Assembly (NCBI GenBank): GCA_011800805.1
Contig: MPNW01000311.1
Coordinates: 1 to 64,000 of the forward strand
Origin: Hirudo medicinalis
Lineage: Eukaryota; Annelida; Clitellata; Hirudinida; Hirudinidae
Direction of reading: 5' to 3'
DNA: 64,000 nt
Part shown: in pieces, positions 49,017 to 62,006 of the stretch
Numbering within the stretch: the stretch's first letter is position 1
Layout: every line of letters begins with the position of its first letter
Notes under the pieces: generated by a model
Databases searched by the model: none
What the model was told of the DNA's origin: nothing
The model's input: the letters and a program-made list of their open reading frames with translations, nothing else
Made by a program: the position numbers and the translations under genes

Positions 49017-52000
49017 ATGAGTAAAAGCAACGAAATTAAGAATTTGCCAAATGGTGGGCAAACCGAATCAAATGGATCAAAATCTGTGGACAGCTTTACT
49101 TTGGAAGGTACCCTGTCACGGCTTAATTCACGTGTTGACGTGGATATCTTGATATACACATACATTTTTTGACGTAATAATTTCAACGATATCTTATTAT
49201 TAGGATCATGTGATATTTGTTCTTTTCATAAAAAGCGCCTTCTTGATTTGGCTGTGTCCACGTATACGCAATGGTTTTATTGTGACATATGTCTTCTCCT
49301 TGGAAGAAAATGTAATAAAATGAAATTGAGTGCATTTTATGATTTATGTCGTTTAGTTCAGGTAAGTATTTATAGTGATTCTATTGAATGCATTTCTCGT
49401 TTCAGTGTTGCAGATTGTTAAAGATGCTCAAATGCAGCATGGCTTGAGACATGGAGATTATCAAAGATACAGGTGATTATATGAAGAACATAGTAATAAT
49501 AACAATTGCCTTGTTTATCACTAAGAATTTGTATACATTCTTTTATGTTATATGTTTATGTTTTATGTTTCTTTTATGATATGTTATCACAATTGTTAAC
49601 ATATTTTACTCATAATAATGACTAAGTTATGTTTTATTGAAACTATATACTAGAACCACTTGAACCTTGATCATGATGAGCTGTCATAAATTAGCAAAGT
49701 TATCTTAGATCTTCAACATAATGTTTTCAATTATTATTTAAATTTGTAATTATTTTCATTTGCAATAGTTTATCATCATATCTGTATCAAAATATTTGAA
49801 ATTTTTTAACAATGCTTTTATGATAATTAATAATAGCCAATTTCTTTGGTGCTTTGAGCATATTATTAGTTATCTGAGTTCTTCATATGGTACTTGAAGA
49901 TCTCTTGGTTGATTGATGTGGAAATATTCTATCTGATAACATTTGATAATTGTTAAAATATCTTCTGAAATATTTCTTAGGATGAAGTTTGTGTTATTTG
50001 ATAGGACGTAATTCAAGTTACACCATGAACAAAATGTTTTTTAGCAGGGTCACATTTAAAAGCTTCATAATTTGTTGTATTTATTGTGAAGGCAATATTG
50101 CTCGATGAGACTGAGGAGGATGCGAAAGTCAATACATTTTACTCAGGGCACCAAACATAAGGTTGTTCCCAAGAAGGTCACTGCTGAAGTTGTCAAGGAT
50201 GTGAAGTAATCAATTTTGCTTTTTGTATTACTTACCTTAAATTCTTCTAAATGATATTCTTCTAAAGAATATAATAATTGGTACCAGATGATAGGACTTT
50301 AATGATGACAACAGTGACATTTGTAAATGATGACTCAATAGACTTGTAATGCCTTCAGTTACAAGACAGTTCATAATTACTGAGTCACAGCCCAGTATAT
50401 AATCATTCAATGAAAGTAGATGTGTGTAACAGCCAGTAATAACATATTGAATGATTACGCAATGTCCAGGTATCTCTACCTACCTCTTTTTGATGCCGAG
50501 AGATCGTGGGCATACGCCATGGAATTGAAGTCCGAGTCAAACACAGAGCCCAGAAAGAAGTTTCACATGATGAACAGATTGAAGAAAGCAGTGGAGCATG
50601 CAAGTGACCTGCAGATGATTGTCTCCAATGAACATTTGCCCTGTGATGCCCTCACTAAACTTGAGGCAAATGTGAGTGAACTTTTGTGATGTCTTGAGAG
50701 CAGCAGTTAATAACATTGCATCAAAGTATTGCTTTTACTACTGACTGTTATTAATGATTTCCATTTTATTTTCCATTCCTTCATTTATTTTCAGTTATTT
50801 TCCATTTACAGTTAATAAAGTGGAAATCATTAATAACAGTCGGTAGTAAAAGCGATACTTTGATGCATAAATGGAAACAGCATTATTTTGAGTTCATGTT
50901 TCCACTACAGGCTTATTGCTGCTGGATGAAAGGATTACTGGAGTTTGAACGCCAAGATTGGAAGAATGCCCGCGACAACTTCAGCAAGTCAAAGTTTGTA
51001 CTTAGCAATGAATTCATGACAGTTTACACTTTTAAACATTTTGATTTCTTAAATTCAAATGCTTACTTCTATGCTTGCATTTTTAGTTGATCTTGAATTA
51101 AAAATTTAAATTTAGAGTGATCTGTGAAAAGTTGGCAGAAACAGTGGTTGGGGATGCAAAAGAGATCTACTTGCAGAGGTGTTCCGAGATCTCCCCGAAC
51201 ATGAGGTACTGCGAGTACAACATCGGAGACAGTTCGGCCATAGAGGATCTCATGCAGATGAGGCTCAATGTTGGCTCAGAAGATCCACTTACATCCAAGC
51301 TTGATGTGAGTTTTGGTTTGCCTGATCAAGTGATGGCTGATCATTTAATTTTCATTAGCTTCACAACATTTCCTCAAACATTTGAAGATTTTCTAAAAGT
51401 CTGCAAACTATCGCAAAAATTACAGAGTTGTAATGACTTTCAGGAATTGATCGAGAAGACGAGAGAGAAGCAGTCTCAGTCCCTATCTGAAGTGTCGTGG
51501 TTGGGTCGCGTCATCCCCGTCAGAAACCTGAACGTCAGGAGAGTCCTAATGAATCTTCAAGACAACAAACAAGTCTCTGAGGCTGCCAATGATCAGAAGT
51601 TGTCCATGTGTGAGAGCCACCTGAAGGAAATCATTGAAGCACAGCAGTCACTCAAGGATGACTTCAAGGATGATGCTGTGAGCTTTTAATCTAATTTTGG
51701 GAATGTGTATTGCAATAATCAACCACATTAGATTGTGAATATTCTTCAGTTAATGATGTTTAAATTTTTAGAACTTCAAGAATGCCATAACCAAGGGCCA
51801 GGCCCATGAAGGTCCAGTTTCTGATCCAGTCTATTTGTTTTCCTACTTGAGCTTCCTGAAGCAGACGACGACGGTCGAACGCAATTTGTTGATGGTTCGA
51901 TCCATCAAGAATTTGAAGCCTGAGGACACCAAGAAGGGCAGACCACAAGACTTTGCCAGACTTTATGATTCCATCATTCAGGTGTCATGAATGTTTGTTG

Positions 52001-52323
52001 TTACATTTGATTTTTATTTTGATAATTAGTTTTGTAAGATTGATTGTAAAGAAAAATTGTATTTAAGTTTATTATTGTATTATTGTTTTGCAGTTATTTC
52101 TTATATGAATCAGATGGTGGGGTGCATTTTGTATATTTATTCAATAAATCATCATCACTCTATTAGAGTTATTGATGTGATATTTTCAGAATTTTTCTGA
52201 AGTTTTGCTGTTGCCTGGATTGGAGGGTAAGAAGTTGTTGGATGACGTTCAAGTTCAAATAACTGGATACAAGGCATTGAGGTGGGTTCAACATAACAAA
52301 ATCACCGAGCTACTGTTAATACC

Positions 52324-52355
<32 letters not shown>

Positions 52356-55300
52356 TTCATGCAAGTATTTTAAATAGACTTAAATATTTTGAAGCATTCC
52401 TGAGCATCAATTGTTAATGTGCACTTTTGTTTGAAAATCAATTTGATGTGTATAAAGGTACTACTAAAGGTTCCAAAGCAGCAAAAAATGAAGAGTTGCA
52501 TTCATATGATCATAATGCTCCATTGTATGTGTTCTAAACTTACATTGAGAAATTCTCATTATTTCTTTGAGGTATTGATAGTTTATCAGTGACTGATTCA
52601 TATGTTGGTCACAACAAGATTGAAGAGCATTTTCTTCTCCAACTTAGCAATATCTTATAACTGGTGTAAGAAACTCCCCCATCTTGTGCCATTTGCCAAA
52701 GGCAAGAAAGACTTCCACAAAAATTTCTTCATACTCACTCTGTTTGAATGTCCTTAAAATGATGCTCTTCAGAAATTGACTCCTGCATATAAAGGTTGTA
52801 ATTTTATGTGGAGTGTTGGGGAAAACATTCACATTAGACAAAATTATAATCATTATGTGCTTAAGAATCTTTGAAGAGTAAGATATTCCTCCCTTGCAAC
52901 CTCATTTTGTTATTAATTTGGTTAAGCCACTCTGAAAAAAATTGAAGATGTCATCCAAGCTTTTTTATTTGCTTTGTAAGTAACCTCAGTCTTTGACTCA
53001 GTCACTGTATTGACATTTCATCTCTTTCACTTGTTTGCTTTCGCTTCTTCCCCCGTTTTGCCATATTTGTGATCTTTTCTCTCCTCGACATGATGTCGTT
53101 ATTTGATGGTGGCTAAATTTGAAGTTATTGGTGAGTCTTGAGATAATTTCATAATTTTCTGACATAATTTTTAGTCACTTCAATTTTCTTTTCTGAAGTC
53201 ATTTAAGCATCCAATAAAAGTTTTGAAATACAGTATAAGCGAAAAATTCAAAATTAACTTTTTGTGAATAAAGTTTGTGAATAAATTCATGAACAATAAA
53301 TATCCTTATTTAAAAATTCTGATAGCATTTCGGGCATGCTCTTATCCAATTTTGACAGGTTCACTGTAAATTAGGGTCAAATTGCATTGAGAAAATCAGT
53401 TCTTTCAAAAATATGTCTCCAGTGACAGAACTTACTCCATATTTACATTTTTACTGTAATTCTCACCATTATTAAGCATTAACTTTTGGTTTTAATTCAT
53501 ATTCATATTCATATTCATATGCACATCTTTTGATGCACAGCTGTTGATGTTTCACGAGCTGGTGAACTTTCTAATTCTTCCAAAGCATGAACATAGTTTT
53601 TCGGAATCGCATGTTTTGCGTTCTCTGGTTCACTCCATATTTTGCAGTTCACCGTTGGTCTACTGAGTGATTCTGACCAATAACTGTTCCTAGACAAATT
53701 CGATAACTTTTTTTTATAAAACGGTTACCGATCGAGTAGCTCGTTATCGCTCGTGTGCATTTAAATTTCTATCATCCGGTACTCCAGAGAAGAGTTTTTT
53801 CATTTCTCCCCAAGTTGCTAGATGTGAGACAAATATTATTCACCCACAAAATCTGGAACCCATACCAAGTTCGTTCCAATGTTTGCAACGAGCTCATGCA
53901 TACATTTGTTTAAATGATATTCTGATTTATGTCGCTCTACACAGTGTGTTTTGCGCTTGGCTGTTAATTTTTTTTTTGGTAAAGGCAGATTCTTGTTTTT
54001 CAAAATTTGGGTGTGAAAAACATTTAAAAACTTCTTTCATTGTTCCCAATCTATTTTGTACTAATGGAACATTACAAGACTTCGAGAGAGCTAAATTAAG
54101 AGAAATTATTAAAGCTCTGAAGTTTCCGTCATTGGAGCTGTCAAGCCAAGCAAGACCAATTTCTCCAGAAACTCTGAGCACTAGTCCTTTGTTGACCACA
54201 AACTATTATCATTTCAATAATAAATTAACTTTTACGAATATCCAGAGTTTGTTGTAATCTTAGAGAATCAATTGACTTCATTATACTTTCCGGTTTTCCG
54301 TTAACCACTGATAACAATAAATTGTCTGCCATTACTGTCACTATTTCATGATATTCAATGTTTGAATATGCTTCAAACACCTCAACGGCATCTTTCCATC
54401 TATTAAAATGTGTTGTTACTAAGGAAATAATTTTTTGATGAGCACCTTTTTCTACATGTCCCTAACAAAGAACACAATATTTACAAAATCTTCTTGTTAG
54501 AATAGGAAAAGCTAATAAAATCTATCAAGCAACGCATCTGAAATTTAAGATGACATTTAGGCTCAACAGGAAATTGATATGATTTCAGAGGGATCCACAA
54601 AGATTTTAACCAATTTCCTTTTATTTATCAGCTACTGATCTACTACATAATTTCCAATATTAATATTAAACATTCAAAGAAGTTCAGATAAATTTCATAT
54701 TGTTCTTGTTGATTGGCCGATTGGAGAAGTACTCCTCCTGTTGACAAGGTCATGGAAAGACCCTGGTTGTTCCCTAATTCGTATTATCCAATTGTTGGCA
54801 CCATCCATTTGAAGTGGGCTCCTTTTGTTTCTAAAGCAATTTCTTGCATTCTTTTCTGTCCTCCTTCAGTAGATCTTGATCACTTATTTTTCAATGCAGA
54901 TTGCATTTTCTTGAACGAGGCTCTTTGCAATCTGACTTTCAAATTTAACTAAAATTGGTATTGGTGACTCGTCTTCTTTTATTTCCATTGTGAACATGTC
55001 TACAAACTCTTTATCTATTTTCTTGTTTAACATTACATTAATTTTGAATTACTGTTAATTTTTTACTATATTCATTATTATTAGTGGTTATTTATCTTAT
55101 TTAATAATGACACAAACAATGATGCAGCATGTGAATGTGGTTGCTCTTTTGTCAAACAGATGTTTCCATATTGCCCAATCGTACGTATCCATCAAAAAAT
55201 GGAAGGAGGCCATGGCCTTATATGACAGATCTCTCAAGTATGCATCAGATGCTCTTTTGGCCTATCAGAAAACATCTTTGGACAAAAAGAAAGTTGAATT

Positions 55301-56119
55301 GGTTTGTAAACTAGTAAATATAAGTAAATCACACTAGTGAAAATGTGCGTTAATATGAATTTATAATTTGTACACATTAATCTTATCTTTATACTATCTA
55401 ATTTATTGAATACTGTGATTCACACTTTGGTCAACAACATCATGAAAACGGCTGTAAATGTAGATCCCAATCACTTGACAGCTACACACCAATCTTGTTC
55501 CCAACAATAGCATTAAGCTAATATTTTAATACAACTATTGTGATAATAACAGCTTATTAGGGCAGTAATAATAAGGGTTTCTTTCAGGCTGCAAGTGAGC
55601 TGAAGGAGCTCATGGCAAACATTGAAGGACTCAAGTACTTTGTCCACGCTTCATGCATCATCAACGACCAGGAAGTCGGAGTCACTCAAGCAAGACCAGT
55701 CAACCTTACCAAGGTAATCCTTATTAATATTCTTGCTCATTGGTTGAAGGTTTGTCATTTAAAGTCAAATGTCAGAATATGATTTGCAAATGTTGGGGCA
55801 TCAGAATTATTTGTGTTCAGTACATGTCAAACCACTCCATTAAGCATTTTTTCCCTTGTCCCCTCATTTTCAGCCTGTGGTTGAGAGACTCCATGAGTAT
55901 GCAGAACTGCCTACAAACAACCTAAAGAAATTGAGTCTCATGAGCTTCCCGCCGGACTTCGAACCGATCCCGGCCAAACCCTTCTTCTTCGACCTCGCCC
56001 TCAGCCTAGTCCAATTCCCATCACTCGATGATCAACTCGAGCAGAAAAAGACACAGGGTGGTTTCACAGGATACTTCAAGAAGTGGATCTGGGGTGGGGA
56101 GAGTGGTGACAAACAATAG
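49017..56119 (+). CDS. SRP68: Signal recognition particle subunit SRP68
   Basis: SRP68 binds SRP RNA with SRP72 and is needed for co-translational targeting to the ER. Twelve exons: 49017-49107, 49406-49472, 50092-50205, 50470-50671, 50911-50993, 51116-51305, 51444-51677, 51772-51981, 52190-52281, 55160-55301, 55588-55713, 55874-56119; 598 residues, near the 620-630 of vertebrates. Family blocks: MQHGLRHGDYQRYRQYCSMR (RNA-binding region), TEPRKKFHMMNRLKKAVEHA, SPNMRYCEYNIGD, RLYDSIIQNFSEVLLLPGLE, FHIAQSYVSIKKWKEAMALY, and the SRP72-binding C terminus FEPIPAKPFFFDLALSLVQF and GGFTGYFKKW. The ATG at 49017 starts the only short N-terminal exon joining in phase. Intron 9 (52282-55159) is 2.9 kb and holds transposon debris. 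Confidence 0.96.
50717..50867. mobile_element. Foldback (inverted-repeat) element in an SRP68 intron
   Basis: Arms 50717-50763 and 50821-50867 are nearly perfect inverted complements (TGCATCAAAGTATTGCTTTT against AAAAGCGATACTTTGATGCA) around a loop of about 57 bases. This is the form of a small foldback MITE or of a strong RNA hairpin in the intron between exons 50470-50671 and 50911-50993. Confidence 0.85.
53880..54480 (-). mobile_element. Decayed hAT/ZMYM1-like transposase fragment in an SRP68 intron
   Basis: On minus, frames broken by stops read HFNRWKDAVEVFEAYSNIEY, VMADNLLLSVVNGKPESIM, IIEMIIVCGQQ and SSNDGNFRALI. The order, with (I)I.CG.Q near GNFRAL, resembles the zinc-finger MYM-type 1/hAT repressor-like transposase family (..IIFCGRQ.I..RGH.. 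GNFR.LL). The catalytic core is not recognisable. A further minus-sense piece may extend to about 54950. Confidence 0.45.
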
Positions 56120-56301
56120 GATTTAAATACACTCAAGATCCATTGGCTGGATGGAATCTTAGCATCTTTCATTACTTTTTCTCATGCATGAATTTAGGAC
56201 TTGGATGTCTTCATTCATGAAATAATCTTCTTATTCTCCTCATTGTTACTCTTATTATTTTCAATATTTTCTCTCCTGAGGTGATTTTAAATTGATTTCT
56301 G

Positions 56302-56307
56302 AATAAA
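56302..56307 (+). terminator. Poly(A) signal of the SRP68 gene
   Basis: AATAAA about 180 bases after the SRP68 stop codon, in sense orientation. Confidence 0.7.
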
Positions 56308-56524
56308 TGGTTTCTATTCAATCCTAAGGTTTGTTCCTTCCTTGCACTTTTAGAGCTGCAAAGACTTTTAACATTACTAAGGAATTTCAGTAAGGACCAA
56401 ATTTATTTGAATTACAAAATTAAATGTATTTATTCAAAATACATTTAAGGATAATGTATTCTAATTAAAGTTTAAACAGCTCTGTAAAAGCTTCGAGCTA
56501 TTGTTGAGTAGAACTCAACGTTGT

Positions 56525-56590
56525 GTAGGTAACGGCAACAGTCGTTATGTGTCGCGTTCGCAACCCGACCTGCACTGCCAGGGAGCTAAG
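56525..56590 (+). mobile_element. SINE-like element, copy 5 (truncated)
   Basis: GTAACGGCAACAGTCGTTAT then box B-like GTTCGCAACCC and CTGCACTGCCAGGGAGC, nearly identical to the reverse complement of copy 4. Head and tail are missing. Confidence 0.65.
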
Positions 56591-58499
56591 TGGTAGAGTG
56601 ATTAAAAAGTTTTAAAACTTGGATGTGGTGGAGTTTTGTTAGGAACAGATTCAGTCAATACTTGGGAATTAGTACTGCTCATTAAATTGCATTTGCTTGA
56701 GGTGGATTAAGAAAATCAAGGTGTTGAAGAAGTACGTTTCCCATTAATCATTCATGATTACATTTTATTATTATATTTTATTACTTATGAAATTATCAAG
56801 TAATAACAGATTAACACATTTAACTTTGATGGTGCTAAAGATGGAGGATGTAGTCATGATGATGTTGCTTAAGCTGTGTTTGACTTTAAAATAATATGCG
56901 ATGACGTCATACAACTGGGATCAATCCATCCAATGCGTGCATGTGTGCGAGTGAGGTCACTCGATTCTTATGACAGATGTCGCTACATTGGTGGACCAGG
57001 TGCCAGCGCAAACATTGAATGATGACGACTTTCAATTTATGATAATCATCGAAAATCCAAAGATACTCAGGGAAGCGGAAGAAGTGACTGGAAATGCCGA
57101 ACATCAAAATTAAAAATGTTCGTGATTTATGATTGGTTCGCCGTCCATTTTGTACCGCGTTTTGTTTCGTCAATCAATCTTTCCCAATGCGATCTATGAC
57201 CAGAAATATGATTTTCAAGGATTGTAATAAATCCAATAAATAAAATGTCATCTCCATGACATCCGATATCAAAATATGTAAAATGAAGCTAATCAAAACT
57301 TCATTCTTAAAGATACAGTGCCAGAAAAATGCTTTTGTTGTGTTAGAAGGACTTACATTTATTTTAAATTGCAAGTTGTGCGATGTTTGTATGTTTGTTA
57401 TTTAGTATTCACTAATAGTTTGTTAAATTGTATTTAAATTTTTTTTTATGCGAATGGTTGATTGACACGGTGATTACATATTTCATCGCAGTATTGAATA
57501 AAGTGACGAATCACAGAAGCGAGAAAAATAATGAAGCATCCGCTTTGAAGACCAAATGTTGCTGAAACAAAACAAGATATCCACAAATACAAACAAATAC
57601 TCAGATACATCGAGGCAGACGCGATATCACAAGTCGTCACCAGACACGCGCATTAAATTTAATTCCATACCTTAGGCGTCAACCATCCAAACGATTTGAT
57701 GCGAAAACAATCGAAGGCGCGAATTAAAAAATGTGTTTCGCAATTAAACGATTAAGTTTTTAAATTAATAAAATAATCGACGTAATTTCGCTTAAATTGC
57801 TCTTTGTTCCTGCGTAATTTCAAAGCCGAGGTGAGGAATTTAGTTTCAGAGTCACATTCACAAAGCAAGGCGGAGTTTATTTTTGACTTTTGATGAAAAT
57901 TACCTCAAATCGATGGCATGGCAGGCGATAATTTGCTGTTCCTTATTCACAAGGGGCCTGTAATCGCTCCAGGTCCGTAATTAGCGACCTCCGCTTCTTT
58001 TGTCAACTCAGTTTCACCACGAGTCTGGAAAGCATTCCATCCAGCCATCCTTGAGTTTCATTGTCCTCGACTTGTAAGTCAACAATTAAATTAGTATCAC
58101 CCGGTTGTTGTTGTTTCCGGATCACGTGTTGTTTTCCCTTTAATGCCACCCAACATTACACCACTTGACCTTTAACCCCGTGAGTCGTGCATCTCCTCGG
58201 GACTGTAATTTCTGACTCCTCGCGTGGAAGTTCTTGTTCAAATATTCGCAAGTCAACGGCAGAAGTCGAATTAATTTTAATTATTATTTTATCACAAAAA
58301 TGTTTAAAAAGATTAATTATTATTATTGTTATTAAATATATTGCTAGCATTGTTGCTGTTGTTGGGATATGATTATGATTCGTGTCACCGCAAGTGATGA
58401 GACCGAATATGATGAAAATTAAGAAAATACACGAAAAATAATTCTTTTCTCTAGTGCAGCAAGTCGAAGTGATTTTTAGATTCCAAGAATCTGTTAGAC

Positions 58500-58660
58500 A
58501 ACCAATCATTGTCATAGGTCTTTATAGAACTGGTTTCTCATTGGTCAAGAAGATAAAGAGGCGGAGTGACTGCGACGACAGGCAGGTAGAAGTCGAATAA
58601 AAGGCTAAGAAGATTTTTCATGGAAGTGATTGCGCCTAATGTCTGCAAGGTTTGTGGTTT
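58500..58660 (+). promoter_or_regulatory. Possible promoter and short 5' exon upstream of SKOR
   Basis: An ATTGG (CCAAT) box near 58540, a GC-rich GGCGGAG, a TATA-like GAATAAAAGG near 58595, then ATG at 58620 and ten codons to a GTTTGT donor. Its phase does not join cleanly to the acceptor at 60250, so if it belongs to SKOR it would be untranslated or have a different start. Weak. Confidence 0.25.
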
Positions 58661-60288
58661 ATGATTAAATTTAAATATTTCATTTTAATCGTGTAGAATT
58701 ATGTATTTCTCCAATTTTAATCATTTATTAGACATCCAATTTAATTAATAGTGTTGATACTTTTTGATACGTTGATATTTCAATTGATGCCTTTTCAGAC
58801 AAGTTATTGTTCTCCAATATATGTGAATATATTACATTTTTGGGACACAATTTTTGGGTTGGGCGTGGGGCATTCCGTCTGAAGGTCGAGGGAAGTTGCC
58901 CCTGGAAACAACTGAAATGATGTCCCTCAAGCAACCAGAATTTGTTTACATTTGCCATCGATAAATTTATTTTTTAAAAACTTTTAGGGTTTAATAATAT
59001 TCTTAACTAATGATGAATATCAATAACGAAAATAGATATCGGTAACATGGTTATTTTCACTTTAGGATTTGAATTTAAGAACTTTGTTTGATATCACGTG
59101 ATCTCATTTTTATTTGATTTAAATTATTTCCAAAGAATTGCTTAGTAATTTTAAAAACATGTTCTAACATAGTTTCATCGTATTAAGATTCAATATTTGA
59201 ATTAATTTATATATAATTAATTAAAATATTTAATATGAATAATCAAGTTAATAATTCATAATACAATATGTTAATAATTTTCATTTTTATTGCATCGACA
59301 GACAATGGCAACATTTTATTATGAACAGCATGATTTAGTCGTAAAAATTGGCTCTTATTTCTTTAATCTCCTTCAAATTGAATCAGAAATGAAATGTTAA
59401 ACACATCAAAATCATCAAATCAGATCACCTTAGAAATTGTGGCGGTTTGTATCGCTAAAGAACTCTTGAAACCTATCTCTTTACTTTGATGTGTTGTTGT
59501 CGAATACGATTTTAAAGCTCTCATCATCGGAGTTCTAAACATGGACTTTTAAATACATAAGCATAATATAAGCTTATATAATAAGTAACAAGATTCAATG
59601 GCATTATATAGAATTTAATTTTTATTTGGAAAATCAGAAGAAAATCAACTCATTGAACACGGATGTTCAAATTGTATTTAATTCCAATAAATTCGAAATT
59701 AAGAAATCCATTTTGAATTTCAATAAAAAGGCATAAATTGATATTGAGTTGCATAACAACTGTGATCATCTTGAATGAGGTGACAATTGTTTGCTCATCC
59801 ATGTGAGAAAATGCTTCCACCAATCGGAGGGCGTGTTTACTCATGCATGACATCGGATGGCCCGGTTGGATATGCATGGCACACTAATTTGGAAGAAATT
59901 TAGATGAGAATGACGAAATACAACACCCTCTTGAAAGGCACGCCAGACTTGCCAAGTAACAGGATTAGGCCAGATGACTTGATCGTTTCTGCTCGGAAGT
60001 CCGTCAACGACGAACAATAAAACAATACAAATAATAATATTCATAACAAAACAACAACTGGTCGGAGTAACAAGACGACTCTGTAACGCAATCTAAATGA
60101 TTACTCACAATCTCCGGGGAGAACCTCAACACAGTTGGCGCACATTTCAGCGTCGAATTTGTTTACCGATGAAGAGCGCTAGTGACGAGTAATTATCTTG
60201 AAACACGTGTCGACACTGCATGCATTCATGAATTGAATCTCCATTCACAGGCGAATTGATTCTCAACGAAATATTTCCGGGTGACGTC

Positions 60289-62006
60289 ATGACCGCCTCT
60301 CCTCCACAACGTGACCTCGGACCGATTGACCTGACCTCGATGGAAAAAGCTCCACACCACCATTCAGAAGCCGACAACAAACCCCGAAAACCTCGATGGT
60401 CCGTGGATAGCATCCTTAACAAACAGGAAGCCAAGCAGCCCCCCAGTCCCTCATCCGTCGAGGCGCCCTCCAAAGCAGGCGAGATGGACAAGTTCTACAC
60501 GAGGAGAGCCAATGAGATCAACGTAGTTCTCCTGAGGAACGAACCAATCGTGAGCCTCCTCATTGATGGGAAGGAAAGACTCTGTTTGGCTCAGATCAGC
60601 AACACGCTCCTCAAGAATTTCAGTTACAACGAGATTCACAATAGACGAGTTGCTCTCGGAATCAACTGTGTGCAGTGCACTCCTGTGCAGCTCGAAATCT
60701 TAAGAAGGTTGTTTGGCTGTATTTATCTTCATCGTTGATATGATTATTTATTTGTTATTATAGTGTTCATTGTTTGTTTACTTAACTTGGAATATTTAAG
60801 ACAAGATTATTACTTTCAACTTAAATGAAGATATTTTGCGAGTGTATTGCACAGTAACATTTCTAGAAAATTGTCTCAGCTCTTTCCCCTTTATCATATT
60901 GTTCGTCAGAAATATATCGGTCCATATCTGCTCAAACCTTAAGAAATCTAGAAATGACATCAACGCTAGCATAACAAATGTTGAGCGAATCTTCACATTG
61001 TTCTAGACACGGTGCGATGCCAATTTCATCGCGTCGATGTGGGATGATCACCAAGAGGGAGGCAGAGAGGTTGGTAGCTTCCTTCCTCGAGGAACACAGT
61101 CCTCCGAAGCTGCCAGAGACATTCTCCTTCCAAGTATACCACACGTGTGGCTGGGGCTGCAAGGGCAACTTCATACCTTCGAGGTACAACAGTTCAAGGG
61201 CAAAGTGCATCAAATGCACCTACTGTGGACTAATCCTCTCTCCAAACAAGTTCATCTTCCACTTTCATCGCACCCCCAACTCCAAGTACCACCACCCAGA
61301 CGCCGCCAACTTCAATTCTTGGAGGAGACATCTATTCCTCGATTATGAATCTCCCAATGACGACTTGAGTCATGCATGGGAGGATGTCAAGGCTATGTTT
61401 AACGGTGGCAGCAGAAAGAGGTCATCTGTAGACCTCAATCTTTGCAAGACCGAGAACAACAAACCAGAAGCTCTCTGGAATCCCAAGGTGGATTTCGAAC
61501 ATTCAAACGATTTCTGCTCCAGGGATCCAAGATCCAAAACATCGGCGTTCGAAACCTGTTCCCCCATCGAACAGAAGAAATGTTCCTCGTTTCCTCTGTC
61601 CCTCCTCTATACCAACGACTTTTTGAAGGGCTACTTCAACCGACCGCACTACCCCTACATGCAACACTACATGAACGGATTTCAGGGATTTCCCACAAAA
61701 CCTGAAACAGACCTCCTCAAAAGATATGAGCCCCAATGTCCCGTCAACCCCATACTTCTCCAACCTCACAAGCAAATTTTTATCGATTCAGGTGTTATTC
61801 CGAGCAACAATGAAAGATTCGTCGAATGTTTCAGACCAGAAATAATGTTCACTCCTGCCTCGTCACTGAGGAGTGCCCAGGAGTGCGGAAACACTAATTA
61901 TGCCTGTGGTAACAGCATCAACAACAATAAACTATTCGATTATCAATCCGACCTTGCAACTAACGACAACAACAATGACTTCGAAGAGGGAGAAGTTGAG
62001 GTTTGA
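60289..62006 (+). CDS. SKOR: SKI-family transcriptional corepressor (SKOR/CORL/Fussel-like)
   Basis: Nuclear corepressor of the Ski/Sno family, neuronal in other animals (LBX1 corepressor in vertebrates, Fussel in flies) and linked to SMAD/BMP signalling. Exons 60289-60707 and 61007-62006; 472 residues from the first in-frame ATG. A splice acceptor at 60250 leaves room for an upstream coding exon. Residues ~85-140 form the Ski/Sno/Dac domain (IVSLLIDGKERLCLAQISNT, SYNEIHNRRVALGINCVQCT). After the intron come GAMPISSRRCGMITKREAER, the Cys/His-rich SAND-like SMAD4-binding region (CGWGCKG, KCIKCTYCG, FHFHRTP) and the SKOR-specific DAANFNSWRRHL and LSHAWEDVKAMFNGG. Beyond that the sequence is Asn-rich and unconserved, ending in EEGEVEV; vertebrate SKORs are about twice as long with a C-terminal coiled coil I do not see. 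Confidence 0.93.

Larger units (their letters stand above)
56120..60288. other. Intergenic between SRP68 and SKOR
   Basis: About 4.2 kb. It starts with the SRP68 3' untranslated region, contains a truncated SINE-like copy at 56525-56590, and has a promoter-like patch near 58500-58650. The stretches 56600-58080 and 58700-60240 show no supported exon or repeat; many small open frames there lack any family resemblance. Confidence 0.55.

Noticed and set aside
52430..53000. Possible coding remnant in SRP68 intron 9
   Set aside because: Short frames with many stops gave no convincing match to any retroelement or host protein.
60250..60288. SKOR start at TTG 60256
   Set aside because: Not an ATG; the first in-frame ATG is at 60289, and the preceding bases look like a splice acceptor.
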